Assembly: GCA_947503305.1 (NCBI GenBank)
Contig: CANNDF010000007.1
Span: 1-64,000, forward strand
DNA: 64,000 nt
Reading direction: 5' to 3'
DNA from: an uncultured Dokdonia sp.
Lineage (GTDB): Bacteria; Bacteroidota; Bacteroidia; Flavobacteriales; Flavobacteriaceae
This document shows positions 35,184 to 44,221 of the stretch, in pieces (within the stretch, counting starts at the first letter, position 1; every line of letters begins with the position of its first letter). The notes beneath the pieces were generated by a model, which searched no databases, was not told the DNA's origin, and saw only the letters and a program-made list of their open reading frames with translations. The translations under genes and the position numbers were made by a program.

Positions 35184-35666
35184 CTACAGATATTTTGAAG
35201 TAAAAAGTAAAGGCAGTAAGTTTTCTAAGGATTCACTTTTCCAGACTTCTCCTTCTTCTCCCATAAAATATATTGGAATAGGAGATTTTTGTTTGATCTC
35301 ATATTCGGCTATAGCTTGTCGACAGGCTCCGCAGGGAGGAATAGGTACAGTAGTAGGTTTATCCTTTGCTTTTGCGCTTATTGCCATTGCAGTTATTTGA
35401 GCTTGCGGAAACTTTGCTCCAGCATAATAAATTGCTGTACGCTCTGCACATAGCCCAGAAGGATAGGATGCATTTTCTTGATTACTACCTGTAATTGTCT
35501 CACCGTTATTCAATAAAATAGCCGCGCCTACAAAAAAATCGGAATAGGGAGCATATGCACTATCTCTGGCTTCACATGCGTCTTCCATCAAAGAAAAAAT
35601 CGTTTTTGGAAGTATATCCATTGAAGGGTATACTTCCAAAAACGATTCTATCTTAATTTTTTTCAT
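35184..35666 (-). CDS. cdd: Cytidine deaminase
   Basis: The 160-residue product matches the tetrameric-type cytidine deaminase: YAPYSDFFVGAAILLNNGETITGSNQENASYPSGLCAERTAIYYAGAKFP (first zinc Cys with the catalytic Glu in CAE) and PPCGACRQAIAEY (two zinc Cys). It converts cytidine and deoxycytidine to uridine forms in pyrimidine salvage. A hairpin with 19-bp perfect arms lies in its first 70 coding bases. It follows porV by eight bases and could be co-transcribed with it; cdd between porV and pdhA is a common flavobacterial order. Confidence 0.95.
   Translation of the reverse strand: MKKIKIESFLEVYPSMDILPKTIFSLMEDACEARDSAYAPYSDFFVGAAILLNNGETITGSNQENASYPSGLCAERTAIYYAGAKFPQAQITAMAISAKAKDKPTTVPIPPCGACRQAIAEYEIKQKSPIPIYFMGEEGEVWKSESLENLLPLLFTSKYL
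35598..35647. other. Hairpin with 19-bp perfect arms at the start of cdd
   Basis: Arms 35598-35616 and 35629-35647 are perfect complements around a 12-base loop. In cdd mRNA the hairpin begins about 20 bases after the start codon and encodes the N-terminal residues SFLEVYPSMDILPKTIF. Confidence 0.95.
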
Positions 35667-35674
35667 ACTATTTC

Positions 35675-36862
35675 CTAGTATTCATCATACTCATCTCCAA
35701 AGTGGAATGTAAGTCCAAAACGCAAAGTGTTCTCTAAAGGACTTCTAACGGATCCTGTTGAAAACAGGTACGATAAATCAATATCTATAGCGTTAAATTC
35801 AAATCCTGCTCCTAATGTTGCAAACTTACGTGCTCCCTTTATATCACTCTCATTAAAATATCCCGCACGTAATGAGAATACATCATCATAAGTATATTCA
35901 GTTGCCAATGACCATGTAACCTCTTTTACTTCTTCACTAAATCCATCTGGAGCGTCTCCAAAGGATTGGAAAATTCCTGAAAAGAAATTTACATTATCAT
36001 CTTCTCCTGCTATAATTAAATTACTTTCCCCTGGATCAACTTCTCCATTACCGTTAAGATCTATAAAACCTCTTCTTGGTGGCGTAGGCACTAATAACTT
36101 ATTAAACTCTACACCCACAAAAATTTTATTATAAGCATCTAGAATAAAATCAAACCCTCCACCTAATCTAAGATTTGTTGGTATAAAGTCATCATCATCA
36201 TCGGCATCACTATAAGATACCTCTGGTCCTATATTTGAAATATTGAATCCAGCTCTCCAACGGCCGTCAAAGCTATTATAAGGTATTTCTTCGGATTGAT
36301 AGTATCCCGAAATATCTACTCCAAAAGAACTTGCTGCCGAAGCATCAGGATCCAACTGCTGGATTCTCAAGTCACTTCTAATATAACGCCCAGAAACCGC
36401 CATGGAATAGCGCTCGCTTAGTTTTAAAGCATAGGTCCCATCTATCGTAAATTCATTAGGGTTAATATCTAATCCTGGGTCATTAGGACCTGTTGTTGTT
36501 GTAATGGTACCTAAACTAAAATATCTTAAACTCAATGCAAAAGCTCTTCTATCGTCAAATCTATTTGCATATACTGCTTGTATAATAGCTATATCATTAA
36601 CAAGATTTCCTAAATATGGTGTATAGTTTACACCTACATTATGCTTTGTATCTAAAAAAGCAATTTTTGCAGGGTTCCATTGTACAGCATAAGCATCGGG
36701 GCTAGTTGCAACACCTTGTTCACCCATACCAGCAGAACGTGCATCGGCAGCAATTCCTAGGAATGGAACAGCTGTGGTTATTGTATTAGGTTCATCTTGT
36801 GCATTTACAGTTGCGCCAAAAGCAAAACAAGCTCCTAAACACAGCATCATAACTTTCTTCAT
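35675..36862 (-). CDS. porV: T9SS outer membrane protein PorV (LptO)
   Basis: The start at 36862 (MKKVMMLCLGACFAFGATVNAQDE) gives a clean signal peptide; a seven-codon extension does not. The 395-residue mature part is a beta-barrel of the PorV/FadL-like type: AVPFLGIAADARSAGMGEQGVATSPDAYAVQWNPAK is the signature N-terminus, and it ends SPLENTLRFGLTFHFGDEY. PorV collects cargo released from the SprA translocon and passes it to the PorU protease. The TATATTTG box at 36881-36888 precedes the start. porU lies upstream in the same operon. Confidence 0.95.
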   Translation of the reverse strand: MKKVMMLCLGACFAFGATVNAQDEPNTITTAVPFLGIAADARSAGMGEQGVATSPDAYAVQWNPAKIAFLDTKHNVGVNYTPYLGNLVNDIAIIQAVYANRFDDRRAFALSLRYFSLGTITTTTGPNDPGLDINPNEFTIDGTYALKLSERYSMAVSGRYIRSDLRIQQLDPDASAASSFGVDISGYYQSEEIPYNSFDGRWRAGFNISNIGPEVSYSDADDDDDFIPTNLRLGGGFDFILDAYNKIFVGVEFNKLLVPTPPRRGFIDLNGNGEVDPGESNLIIAGEDDNVNFFSGIFQSFGDAPDGFSEEVKEVTWSLATEYTYDDVFSLRAGYFNESDIKGARKFATLGAGFEFNAIDIDLSYLFSTGSVRSPLENTLRFGLTFHFGDEYDEY

Positions 36863-36910
36863 AAAAATTTCAAATTTGAACAAATATAGACTTTTTATAC
36901 ATTTATAATA

Positions 36911-39900
36911 TCAGAGAATAACAAGCTTTTCAAACTTTTCTACCCGATTGTTAGTTAACGTAGATTTAACAGTAATCTTATATACATAGACGCCTTTTCC
37001 GATCGCATCCCCAAAATCATCCAATCCATCCCACACAATATCTCTTGAGAGGAACCCTTCATTTATAACTGTTTGATTAATGGTTTTTACCACTTTACCA
37101 CTTACTGTAAATATTTGAACCTGTACATCTAACGGTTCAAAAGGACGATTATGATTAAACCAAAATTCTGTATAATTAACAAAGGGATTGGGATAATTAA
37201 GTACGTTTTCTAGTTGCAATTCATCATCTCCTACAACCACAAATTGTAACTCAGCTCTTGAAGAATTATTATAAACATCCCATGCTATGAAAGTAAGTGT
37301 ATGCAATCCTTCTTCCAGATTACGTAATTTTCTGCTCGCTGTTCCTCGCATAAAATTATCCACTTCTGTTTCATAAAAATCATTCATAATGATAGGGTTA
37401 GTCTCATCCCCATCTAGTATTGCTAGTAAATCATGACCAATTCCTCCAGCCGTATTAATTCCATTTTCATCCTCTAATTTTGCTAGTATAATAGGAGAAT
37501 CGTCTGTGATCCCTCCATTCACAAAACTCTCATCATTCATAAATAAGCGAATCTGAGGACCTAGATTATCGGGAGGTGCATCTTCATTAAGTCCCCCTAT
37601 AATAATATCTCTATTAACTCCAGATTGATCTTCAAGCACATCTAACCTTTCTGAATAAAAGTTCATACGCCCTTGCCCAAATGGAATGGCTGTATCTCTA
37701 GGCATGACAAATTCAAATTCAAATTGTCCATTTACTACAGAAGCCTGGCCACGATATAGTATTGCTCCTAATTCTTTAAAATCAAGTAATAGCAAATTAC
37801 CATTAGAATCGGTAACTCCATCATTACCTAAGGTTTGACGATCTACATCTTTATCGTATAAGGTAACTGCTAAGGTTCCAGTGTAATTTGAGAGTACTTG
37901 ACCTAGTTCACTAGTAACAACGCCATTTACTTTAATACGATCTAAAGCTCTCAAAGGAGGCAAATCTGCTCCTACTGGAACATCATTAATAGCGGTAAGA
38001 CGTATATCAGGTTTTGGAAAAGCCAACTCCATTGCTGGATCTCCTAAGAAAAATATTACTCTTCTTAACTCATCATTATTCTGAATTTGATTTTTTGCAA
38101 TACGTACACTCTCTGCAATACTTACAATTTCTCTATCATCAAAAGCAAAAATCTCAGCTGCTATTACATTATTAAATTCTACTCCTAATCCTACAAATAT
38201 TTCACGAGTCGTAGCTATCATACCTACGACCCCTCCATCGGGACTCCATATAAACCCTTCTCCTCCTGTGGGACGCAATGGATTATCAAATTTTGTAAAT
38301 TCACACGTAACAGTAATAAGGATAGGCAATCGTTCATCATTGGCAAGTTCATCTACTACACTCTGTGTAATAATTGCTTCGGATGCCAATAATTCTTCCC
38401 CTCCATGCCCTAAATAAGTAACAACCAATGAACCTACTTCTAAAGCATTTGAAATAGCCTCATTTACTTGTGGGTAACGATCTCCTCCCGCAGATGACGT
38501 TTGTTGAAAAGCATCACTATGTATTTTTGTGACATTTACTGACGGTCTTTGGTTTTCAATCTCATCACCTAGCGCATCAAGATTTACTTGTAATCCAAAA
38601 CCAGCAGATCCTATTTCATCGGCATCATCAGAAATAATCACAAAATTATTTCTCCACCTTCCAAAAGATGAACGTGCATTATAATTGATAATCTTATTGA
38701 CAACTATCTGTGCAAGTACGGGGGTATCTGCTATAATTCTACCTACAGCAATATCGAGTTTATCATTTCTTCCTATTGACCCTTCAACCATACCTTCATT
38801 TTCGTCCATAAACCCGAAGAAATCATCAGACATATACGAATTTGCTAAGCTAAAACTCTGGAAGGTTTGAAATGTAGGCATAATATTATTATTGCCTTGC
38901 AGTCTGTCTTTATAGTCTACAGACGCATCCCCAAACATACAGAGGTATTTTACTCTATTCTCCTCTGATGAAGCATTTTCATATACATACCTCACAAAAT
39001 TTCGAATAGCACCTATATCTTGACGTCCTCCTCCAAACTCTTCATAAATCTGATTAAGACTTACGACTTTTACATTTAATCCCCTAAAAGAACGATTATG
39101 TTGAGCAAGCTGTTCTGCTTGTGAACGAAGAAGATCTCCTGTAATCATAAGGTAATCTATATCTTCAAAGTCTCCACTAGCATTCTGAAAAATAGTCCCT
39201 TTAAGATCTTGATTTGCAACACGTGTATCTCCACTTTCTCTTAAAGGTTCAAAATAATCACTTGGAGTTACCGCGACATATTGTCTTAAAACACCTAATT
39301 GGCTTTTAAAATTAATGGTATTTCCTCCTTGATTAATAACAGCACCTATAGCAGTAGGAGTTGTAACATCCCATATCTGAGTATATCCAGCGGCATTATT
39401 AAACACATATTCCCCTATACCACTTAATGTAGCAGCGGCATTATTTTTAAAATTTATTTGTTCTCCTGTACCTTGTAAAGCACGAGGTACATCTAGACTT
39501 ATAAAATCTAAATACCCTATACTCGAAGGGTTTCCACTATTATTGTAAGTAAGTGTTACTGTAACTTCTGGAGAATTTATAGGTATCGTTATATCTAAAC
39601 CTCCGCCTCGAGCAAGAAAAATATCACTGATATTTGTTATGTTAAAAGAGCCTACTGAAGCTCCATTGACAGAAACTTCAAAAGAAGTACCAGCATCAGA
39701 TTCTGAAATAGCGGCAGCTTCAACTATTAATCGTGCAGGTTGGCTTGCTACGACATTAGGAAAAACAAATTCAAAGCTTTGCTCATTTTCTACATTAAAA
39801 GACTCTCCAAACCATCTTCGACCTACTAAAACTATATTTTCTAAGTCTTCTTCATGGAATTGATAATCTTCAAAAGTTGTAATGGTAGTGGTAGCTGCCC

Positions 39901-40753
39901 CGGCAGGTTGAGATAAAGGCGCAACACGAAGTCCATTGCTTCCGCCTGAGGTAATATAATAGTAGGATCTTTCTGAATAAGGATTGATATTAGTCTGTAA
40001 TTCTTCATGAAACATCCGGGAACTTTCTCCATAAAATAATACATGATCATTTCCTGAAAAAGTACCATCTTCACCTCCTACGACTTGTATAGGTATTTCC
40101 TGTAAATCAAATACAGTATTATCACTGTTTAATAATGGCAATGGAGATCCCCCTATCCCATATACTTTAATAGTTTGAGGATTGATTCCATCTACTGGCA
40201 TTCCTATACTCTGTAGAAAACCTCTAGTGATTTGGTGTACTCCAGTATTTTCTACAAAAAACTTATAGAAATTTCCACTGGCAAGTAACGAATTTGTAAT
40301 AGGTGGTGGTGGGTTACGTGTAAATCCCGCTTTCGCGAAAGCGTACTTAGCAACTGCACTCGTTACTCTTTTATATTGTCCATTTTGAACAACATAGGGC
40401 GATAGACTTAAAACGGCATATTTTTTATCTCTAGCCTGAGCTGTTGCAATATTATAGGACACCGTTGAGGGAATTCCTTTCTTATCAAGCCTAGCTAATT
40501 CCTTACTTGGTATAGTCTCATAACGGATGTTTTCAAGACGAATAGAAGAAGCTACAATATCTTGGTTTACCTCCCATTGTTTTGTGTACTCCCACACACC
40601 AGAATCATTTTTATATACATAAGGAAGTGTATTAGGAGTTGTTTTGTTTTTTTTAGAAGTAGTAGCATTCCAATCCAGAGCGATGCGCACTTCTTGTGCA
40701 ATGCTAATAGAACAAAATAAAAATATAAGTATAGAGGAAAGTATTTTCATCAT
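36911..40753 (-). CDS. porU: T9SS C-terminal signal peptidase PorU
   Basis: The 1280-residue product starts with a signal peptide (MMKILSSILIFLFCSISIAQ) and contains a gingipain-type C25 cysteine peptidase core: His783 in VTYLGHGGEELLASE and Cys817 in ILITVTCEFTKFDNP, with TRNIATT-like and GGVVGMIATTREIF after. The end (YPNPFVNYTEFWFNHN, then VYVYKITVKSTL and a final KLVIL) is a type A T9SS sorting domain of its own. PorU removes sorting domains from cargo at the cell surface. An exact palindrome copy encodes YAFAKAG at about residues 138-143. An inverted repeat sits directly before the ATG. gldJ is divergent from it. Confidence 0.96.
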   Translation of the reverse strand: MMKILSSILIFLFCSISIAQEVRIALDWNATTSKKNKTTPNTLPYVYKNDSGVWEYTKQWEVNQDIVASSIRLENIRYETIPSKELARLDKKGIPSTVSYNIATAQARDKKYAVLSLSPYVVQNGQYKRVTSAVAKYAFAKAGFTRNPPPPITNSLLASGNFYKFFVENTGVHQITRGFLQSIGMPVDGINPQTIKVYGIGGSPLPLLNSDNTVFDLQEIPIQVVGGEDGTFSGNDHVLFYGESSRMFHEELQTNINPYSERSYYYITSGGSNGLRVAPLSQPAGAATTTITTFEDYQFHEEDLENIVLVGRRWFGESFNVENEQSFEFVFPNVVASQPARLIVEAAAISESDAGTSFEVSVNGASVGSFNITNISDIFLARGGGLDITIPINSPEVTVTLTYNNSGNPSSIGYLDFISLDVPRALQGTGEQINFKNNAAATLSGIGEYVFNNAAGYTQIWDVTTPTAIGAVINQGGNTINFKSQLGVLRQYVAVTPSDYFEPLRESGDTRVANQDLKGTIFQNASGDFEDIDYLMITGDLLRSQAEQLAQHNRSFRGLNVKVVSLNQIYEEFGGGRQDIGAIRNFVRYVYENASSEENRVKYLCMFGDASVDYKDRLQGNNNIMPTFQTFQSFSLANSYMSDDFFGFMDENEGMVEGSIGRNDKLDIAVGRIIADTPVLAQIVVNKIINYNARSSFGRWRNNFVIISDDADEIGSAGFGLQVNLDALGDEIENQRPSVNVTKIHSDAFQQTSSAGGDRYPQVNEAISNALEVGSLVVTYLGHGGEELLASEAIITQSVVDELANDERLPILITVTCEFTKFDNPLRPTGGEGFIWSPDGGVVGMIATTREIFVGLGVEFNNVIAAEIFAFDDREIVSIAESVRIAKNQIQNNDELRRVIFFLGDPAMELAFPKPDIRLTAINDVPVGADLPPLRALDRIKVNGVVTSELGQVLSNYTGTLAVTLYDKDVDRQTLGNDGVTDSNGNLLLLDFKELGAILYRGQASVVNGQFEFEFVMPRDTAIPFGQGRMNFYSERLDVLEDQSGVNRDIIIGGLNEDAPPDNLGPQIRLFMNDESFVNGGITDDSPIILAKLEDENGINTAGGIGHDLLAILDGDETNPIIMNDFYETEVDNFMRGTASRKLRNLEEGLHTLTFIAWDVYNNSSRAELQFVVVGDDELQLENVLNYPNPFVNYTEFWFNHNRPFEPLDVQVQIFTVSGKVVKTINQTVINEGFLSRDIVWDGLDDFGDAIGKGVYVYKITVKSTLTNNRVEKFEKLVIL
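40329..40342. repeat. Dispersed palindrome, exact copy 7
   Basis: Encodes Ala-Phe-Ala-Lys-Ala in the N-terminal part of PorU, between strand-rich segments KRVTSAVAKY and GFTRNPPPP. Confidence 0.95.
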
Positions 40754-40754
40754 A

Positions 40755-40767
40755 TATCGTAACGATA
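40755..40767. promoter_or_regulatory. Inverted repeat at the porU start
   Basis: TATCGT and ACGATA flank one base, two bases before the porU ATG on the minus strand. It may be an operator or a small 5' hairpin. Confidence 0.4.
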
Positions 40768-40972
40768 AACCGAAACCCTTAGTATTAAAAAAGCAAGATA
40801 TTCGTTATTTTTTTTTAGTCAGCAATAATAAAGAATAAATAACACCGTTACTAATGAGTTAACCAAAACCACTAAAAAACTATTTGATGTATCGCATTTA
40901 AAAAATTAATTGTTGTCATATATTACTCTTAATTATTATATTGCGATCCCAAATCTACTTAAGCAAATACCA

Positions 40973-42628
40973 ATGAAACTAAATCTTGCTCTAAAAATAC
41001 TAGCTATTGCTACTGTTTCCCTCACAGTTGCTAGTTGTAGTAAATCTAACAATTATAAAGACAGTTCGCGAGGTACTGGCTGGAAAATCGACGGTAAAGA
41101 CGGTGGTTTTAAAGCCAATACAGATTATACCGAACAAGCTACTGGACCTGGTCTGGTCTTTGTTGAGGGCGGAACTTTTACCATGGGTAAAGTTCAAGAT
41201 GATGTTATGCATGATTGGAATAACTCTCCAAATCAACAGCATGTTCAATCCTTTTATATGGATGAAACAGAAGTAACCAATGTAATGTATCTAGAATATT
41301 TAGATTGGTTAAAGAAAGTTTTTCCACCATCTGACGAAAGTTATCGTAATATATATGCAGGAGCATTACCAGATACACTTGTATGGAGAAACCGTTTAGG
41401 TTTTAATGAAACGATGACAGAAAACTATTTACGCCATCCAGCCTATGCAAACTACCCGGTAGTAGGTGTAAACTGGTTACAAGCCGTAGAATTTTCTAAC
41501 TGGAGATCAAATCGTGTAAACGAATTAATACTAGAAGAACAAGGATTTACAGCTCGTGGAGCTCGTAATGACGTAGATGCAGGTTCTACATTTGATACAG
41601 AAACCTACTTAAATGCTCCAACACTTGCATATGGAGGTGCAGATAGCCTTGCAAGAGGTGGAAGAGCTAGTGATTCTAGAATGAAAAGAAATGATAGTAC
41701 AAATATATTTGTGCAACGCAAAGATGGTATCCTTTTACCTAAATATAGACTCCCAACAGAAGCTGAATGGGAATATGCAGCATTAGGCCTTTCAGAATTG
41801 AGAAGTTATAATGTTTATAGAGGTAGAAAAAAATATCCATGGAATGGTTCATATACCAGATCTGCTTCTCGTCGTACTCGTGGAGATCATTTAGCAAACT
41901 TCAAACAAGCTGATGGAGATTATGGTGGAATCGCAGGATGGTCTGATGATAATGCAGATATCACTGCAGAAGTTCAAACCTATGAACCTAATGATTTCGG
42001 TTTATATGATATGGCTGGAAACGTATCCGAATGGGTAGCCGATGTATATCGTCCTATTGTAGATGATGAATTTAATGATTTTAACTATTATAGAGGAAAT
42101 GTATACACAAAGAACTCTATAGATGAAGAAGGAAAAGTAAGAGTAGTTACTATAGATTCTATTGTATATGATACTCTTGCAAATGGTAAGATCGTTGCAA
42201 GAGATTTACCAGGAGAAATTCTTCAGGTACCTGTAGATGAAGATGAGACATATCTTCGTACACAATTCTCTACTAGTGACAACCGTAACTTTAGAGATGG
42301 TGATCGTAGATCTACGCGTTACTTTGAGTCTTTTGATGATACAGAAGACCCTGCAGATAGCAAACCTATGTATGATGCACCTAGACATTCTGTTATAGCA
42401 GATAGTACAGGATTAAATCGCCAGTTTGATGAATCTAATAGTCGTACAACGCTTATCAATGATGAAGTACGAGTATATAAAGGAGGATCATGGAGAGATA
42501 GAGCCTATTGGTTAGACCCAGCACAACGTCGCTTCTTACCACAAGGTATGGCTACAGATGATATCGGTTTCAGATGTGCAATGTCTCGTGTAGGATCCAA
42601 ATCAAAAACATCAAAAAGAGCTAGATAA
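40973..42628 (+). CDS. gldJ: Gliding motility lipoprotein GldJ
   Basis: The start at 40973 (MKLNLALKILAIATVSLTVASC) gives a lipoprotein signal with lipobox VASC; the frame extends upstream only with non-ATG codons. The 551-residue product has the formylglycine-enzyme (FGE-sulfatase) fold seen in GldJ and GldK: FVEGGTFTMGKVQDD, FYMDETEVTNVMYLEYL, YPVVGVNWLQAVEFSNWRSNRVNE, LPTEAEWEYAALG, YDMAGNVSEWVADVYRP and VYKGGSWRDRAYWLDPAQRRFLP. GldJ is needed for gliding and for stability of the T9SS motor proteins. It is divergent from porU and precedes murF, the usual order in the family. Confidence 0.96.
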   Translation: MKLNLALKILAIATVSLTVASCSKSNNYKDSSRGTGWKIDGKDGGFKANTDYTEQATGPGLVFVEGGTFTMGKVQDDVMHDWNNSPNQQHVQSFYMDETEVTNVMYLEYLDWLKKVFPPSDESYRNIYAGALPDTLVWRNRLGFNETMTENYLRHPAYANYPVVGVNWLQAVEFSNWRSNRVNELILEEQGFTARGARNDVDAGSTFDTETYLNAPTLAYGGADSLARGGRASDSRMKRNDSTNIFVQRKDGILLPKYRLPTEAEWEYAALGLSELRSYNVYRGRKKYPWNGSYTRSASRRTRGDHLANFKQADGDYGGIAGWSDDNADITAEVQTYEPNDFGLYDMAGNVSEWVADVYRPIVDDEFNDFNYYRGNVYTKNSIDEEGKVRVVTIDSIVYDTLANGKIVARDLPGEILQVPVDEDETYLRTQFSTSDNRNFRDGDRRSTRYFESFDDTEDPADSKPMYDAPRHSVIADSTGLNRQFDESNSRTTLINDEVRVYKGGSWRDRAYWLDPAQRRFLPQGMATDDIGFRCAMSRVGSKSKTSKRAR

Positions 42629-42647
42629 TTACTAGCACTATATAATA

Positions 42648-42674
42648 AAAAAAGCCCTCTTGGAGGGCTTTTTT
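42648..42674. terminator. Terminator between gldJ and murF
   Basis: AAAAAAGCCCTC pairs with GAGGGCTTTTTT around a 3-base loop, 20 bases past the gldJ stop. murF starts 14 bases later, so murF needs readthrough or a promoter overlapping the hairpin. Confidence 0.9.
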
Positions 42675-42687
42675 AGTATTACACCAA

Positions 42688-43965
42688 ATGAGTATAGAAG
42701 AATTACATCAGTATTTCCTTAAAAGTAGTGGCATTACCACTGACACGCGCAAACTTCAAAAAGACTCTATTTATGTTGCATTAAATGGTGAAAACTTTAA
42801 TGGGAATGCATATGCAAAATCGGCAATAGAAAAAGGAGCATCTCTCGCTATTGTTGATGAAGAAAAATACATGGATGGAGACAAAATCATAATCGTTTCT
42901 GACGCCTTAAAAACCTTACAACAACTAGCCACATATCACCGCAATTATTTAGGCATTCCAATTATAGGACTAACTGGGAGCAATGGAAAAACAACGACAA
43001 AAGAACTTATCAATGCCGTACTTTCTAAAAAATATACAACTACTGCCACACTCGGTAACTTGAATAATCATATCGGAGTGCCTCTCACCCTTTTATCTAT
43101 GGATTCTGACACAGAAATTGGGATCGTAGAAATGGGAGCAAATCATCAGGGAGAGATTGCAATGCTCTCTGAAATTGCACAACCTGATTATGGATATATT
43201 ACCAACTTTGGAAAAGCACATCTAGAAGGTTTTGGGGGTATACAAGGAGTAATAAAGGGCAAAAGTGAGTTGTATAAATACCTCAAAAAAAAGAACGGCA
43301 CTGTATTTATAAATAAAGAAGATCCTATTCAAGTACAACAATCTCAACACAATCGTATAAAAACATTTGCCTCTTCCCAAGCAGATTATACAATCACAAT
43401 ACATGATGCAAAACCTTGGGCGAGTATCACCTATGATCACACCCATATTACAAGTCAACTCACAGGCAATTACAATGCCTTAAATATCGCCGCAGCAGTG
43501 GCAATAGGTAGTTATTTTGAAGTAGACAAACTCGTCATAAAAGATGCTATAGAAACCTATACCCCTACAAACAATAGATCGCAAATTATTCAGAAGGGGA
43601 AAATTACAATTATTCTTGATGCATACAATGCAAATCCTACAAGTATGGAAGCTGCTTTGTATAATTTAAGTATGCAAAAAACACCTATAAAAATTGCATT
43701 TTTAGGAGATATGTTTGAAGTAGGAGAAACAGCTATGGAGGAGCATCAAAAAATGCTAAAGCTTGCCCATGATTTAGATATAACCACTGTCTATGCTGTA
43801 GGGCCAAGTTTTGGAAATTCAAAGCCCGTAAATAAAAATCAACATGTATTTGAATCTTTCAATGCTTTTGCAAAAGCATACCAAAAATCCACTATAGAAA
43901 ACGCTACATTTCTTATAAAAGGGTCACGCGGGATGGCTATGGAACGTGTATTAGATATTATCTAA
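42688..43965 (+). CDS. murF: UDP-MurNAc-tripeptide--D-Ala-D-Ala ligase
   Basis: The 425-residue product has the Mur ligase order: substrate-binding N-terminus (SSGITTDTRKLQKDSIYVALNGENFNGN), P-loop IIGLTGSNGKTTTKELI (about 92-108), TLGNLNNHIGVPLTLL, IVEMGANHQGEIAMLSEIAQPDYGYITNFGKAHLEGFGG, and the C-terminal DAYNANPTSMEAAL, LGDMFEVG and GSRGMAMERVL. It adds D-Ala-D-Ala to the peptidoglycan precursor in the cytoplasm. A symmetric variant of the palindrome (GCTTTTGCAAAAGC) encodes AFAKA near the C-terminus. Confidence 0.96.
   Translation: MSIEELHQYFLKSSGITTDTRKLQKDSIYVALNGENFNGNAYAKSAIEKGASLAIVDEEKYMDGDKIIIVSDALKTLQQLATYHRNYLGIPIIGLTGSNGKTTTKELINAVLSKKYTTTATLGNLNNHIGVPLTLLSMDSDTEIGIVEMGANHQGEIAMLSEIAQPDYGYITNFGKAHLEGFGGIQGVIKGKSELYKYLKKKNGTVFINKEDPIQVQQSQHNRIKTFASSQADYTITIHDAKPWASITYDHTHITSQLTGNYNALNIAAAVAIGSYFEVDKLVIKDAIETYTPTNNRSQIIQKGKITIILDAYNANPTSMEAALYNLSMQKTPIKIAFLGDMFEVGETAMEEHQKMLKLAHDLDITTVYAVGPSFGNSKPVNKNQHVFESFNAFAKAYQKSTIENATFLIKGSRGMAMERVLDII
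43864..43877. repeat. Dispersed palindrome, symmetric variant (murF)
   Basis: GCTTTTGCAAAAGC differs from the exact copy by C to T and the matching G to A, so it is still a perfect palindrome and still encodes Ala-Phe-Ala-Lys-Ala. Confidence 0.6.
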
Positions 43966-44005
43966 AAAAATATCCTCTCTAGCAAAACCTAAAGAGGATG
44001 AAATG

Positions 44006-44080
44006 TGGGTCATACTGGATTCGAACCAGTGACTTCTACCCTGTCAAGGTAACACTCTGAACCAACTGAGTTAATGACCC
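44006..44080 (-). tRNA. tRNA-Val (anticodon GAC)
   Basis: On the minus strand the 75-base gene folds into a full cloverleaf: acceptor GGGTCAT/ATGACCC with discriminator A, D-stem ACTC/GAGT, anticodon stem TTACC/GGTAG with loop TTGACAG (anticodon GAC), and T-loop GGTTCGAATCC. CCA is not encoded. It lies between murF and the glycerol gene, both on the other strand. Confidence 0.93.
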
Positions 44081-44195
44081 AATTACTATTATTCAAAGAT
44101 AAGCATTACTCCCTATAAAGTATCATATACTCTTATACAAAACTTCCTTATCCTAGATACCTATAAACTCTTTTAAAATTTTTAACTTTAGCGTT

Positions 44196-44211
44196 GCTAT
44201 TTAAAAATAGC
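44196..44211. promoter_or_regulatory. Inverted repeat before the glycerol fusion gene
   Basis: GCTATTT and AAATAGC flank two bases, ten bases before the ATG, and just after a TAACTTTA sequence that is one base from the -7 consensus. It may be an operator or leader hairpin. Confidence 0.4.
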
Positions 44212-44221
44212 TGCTACATCT

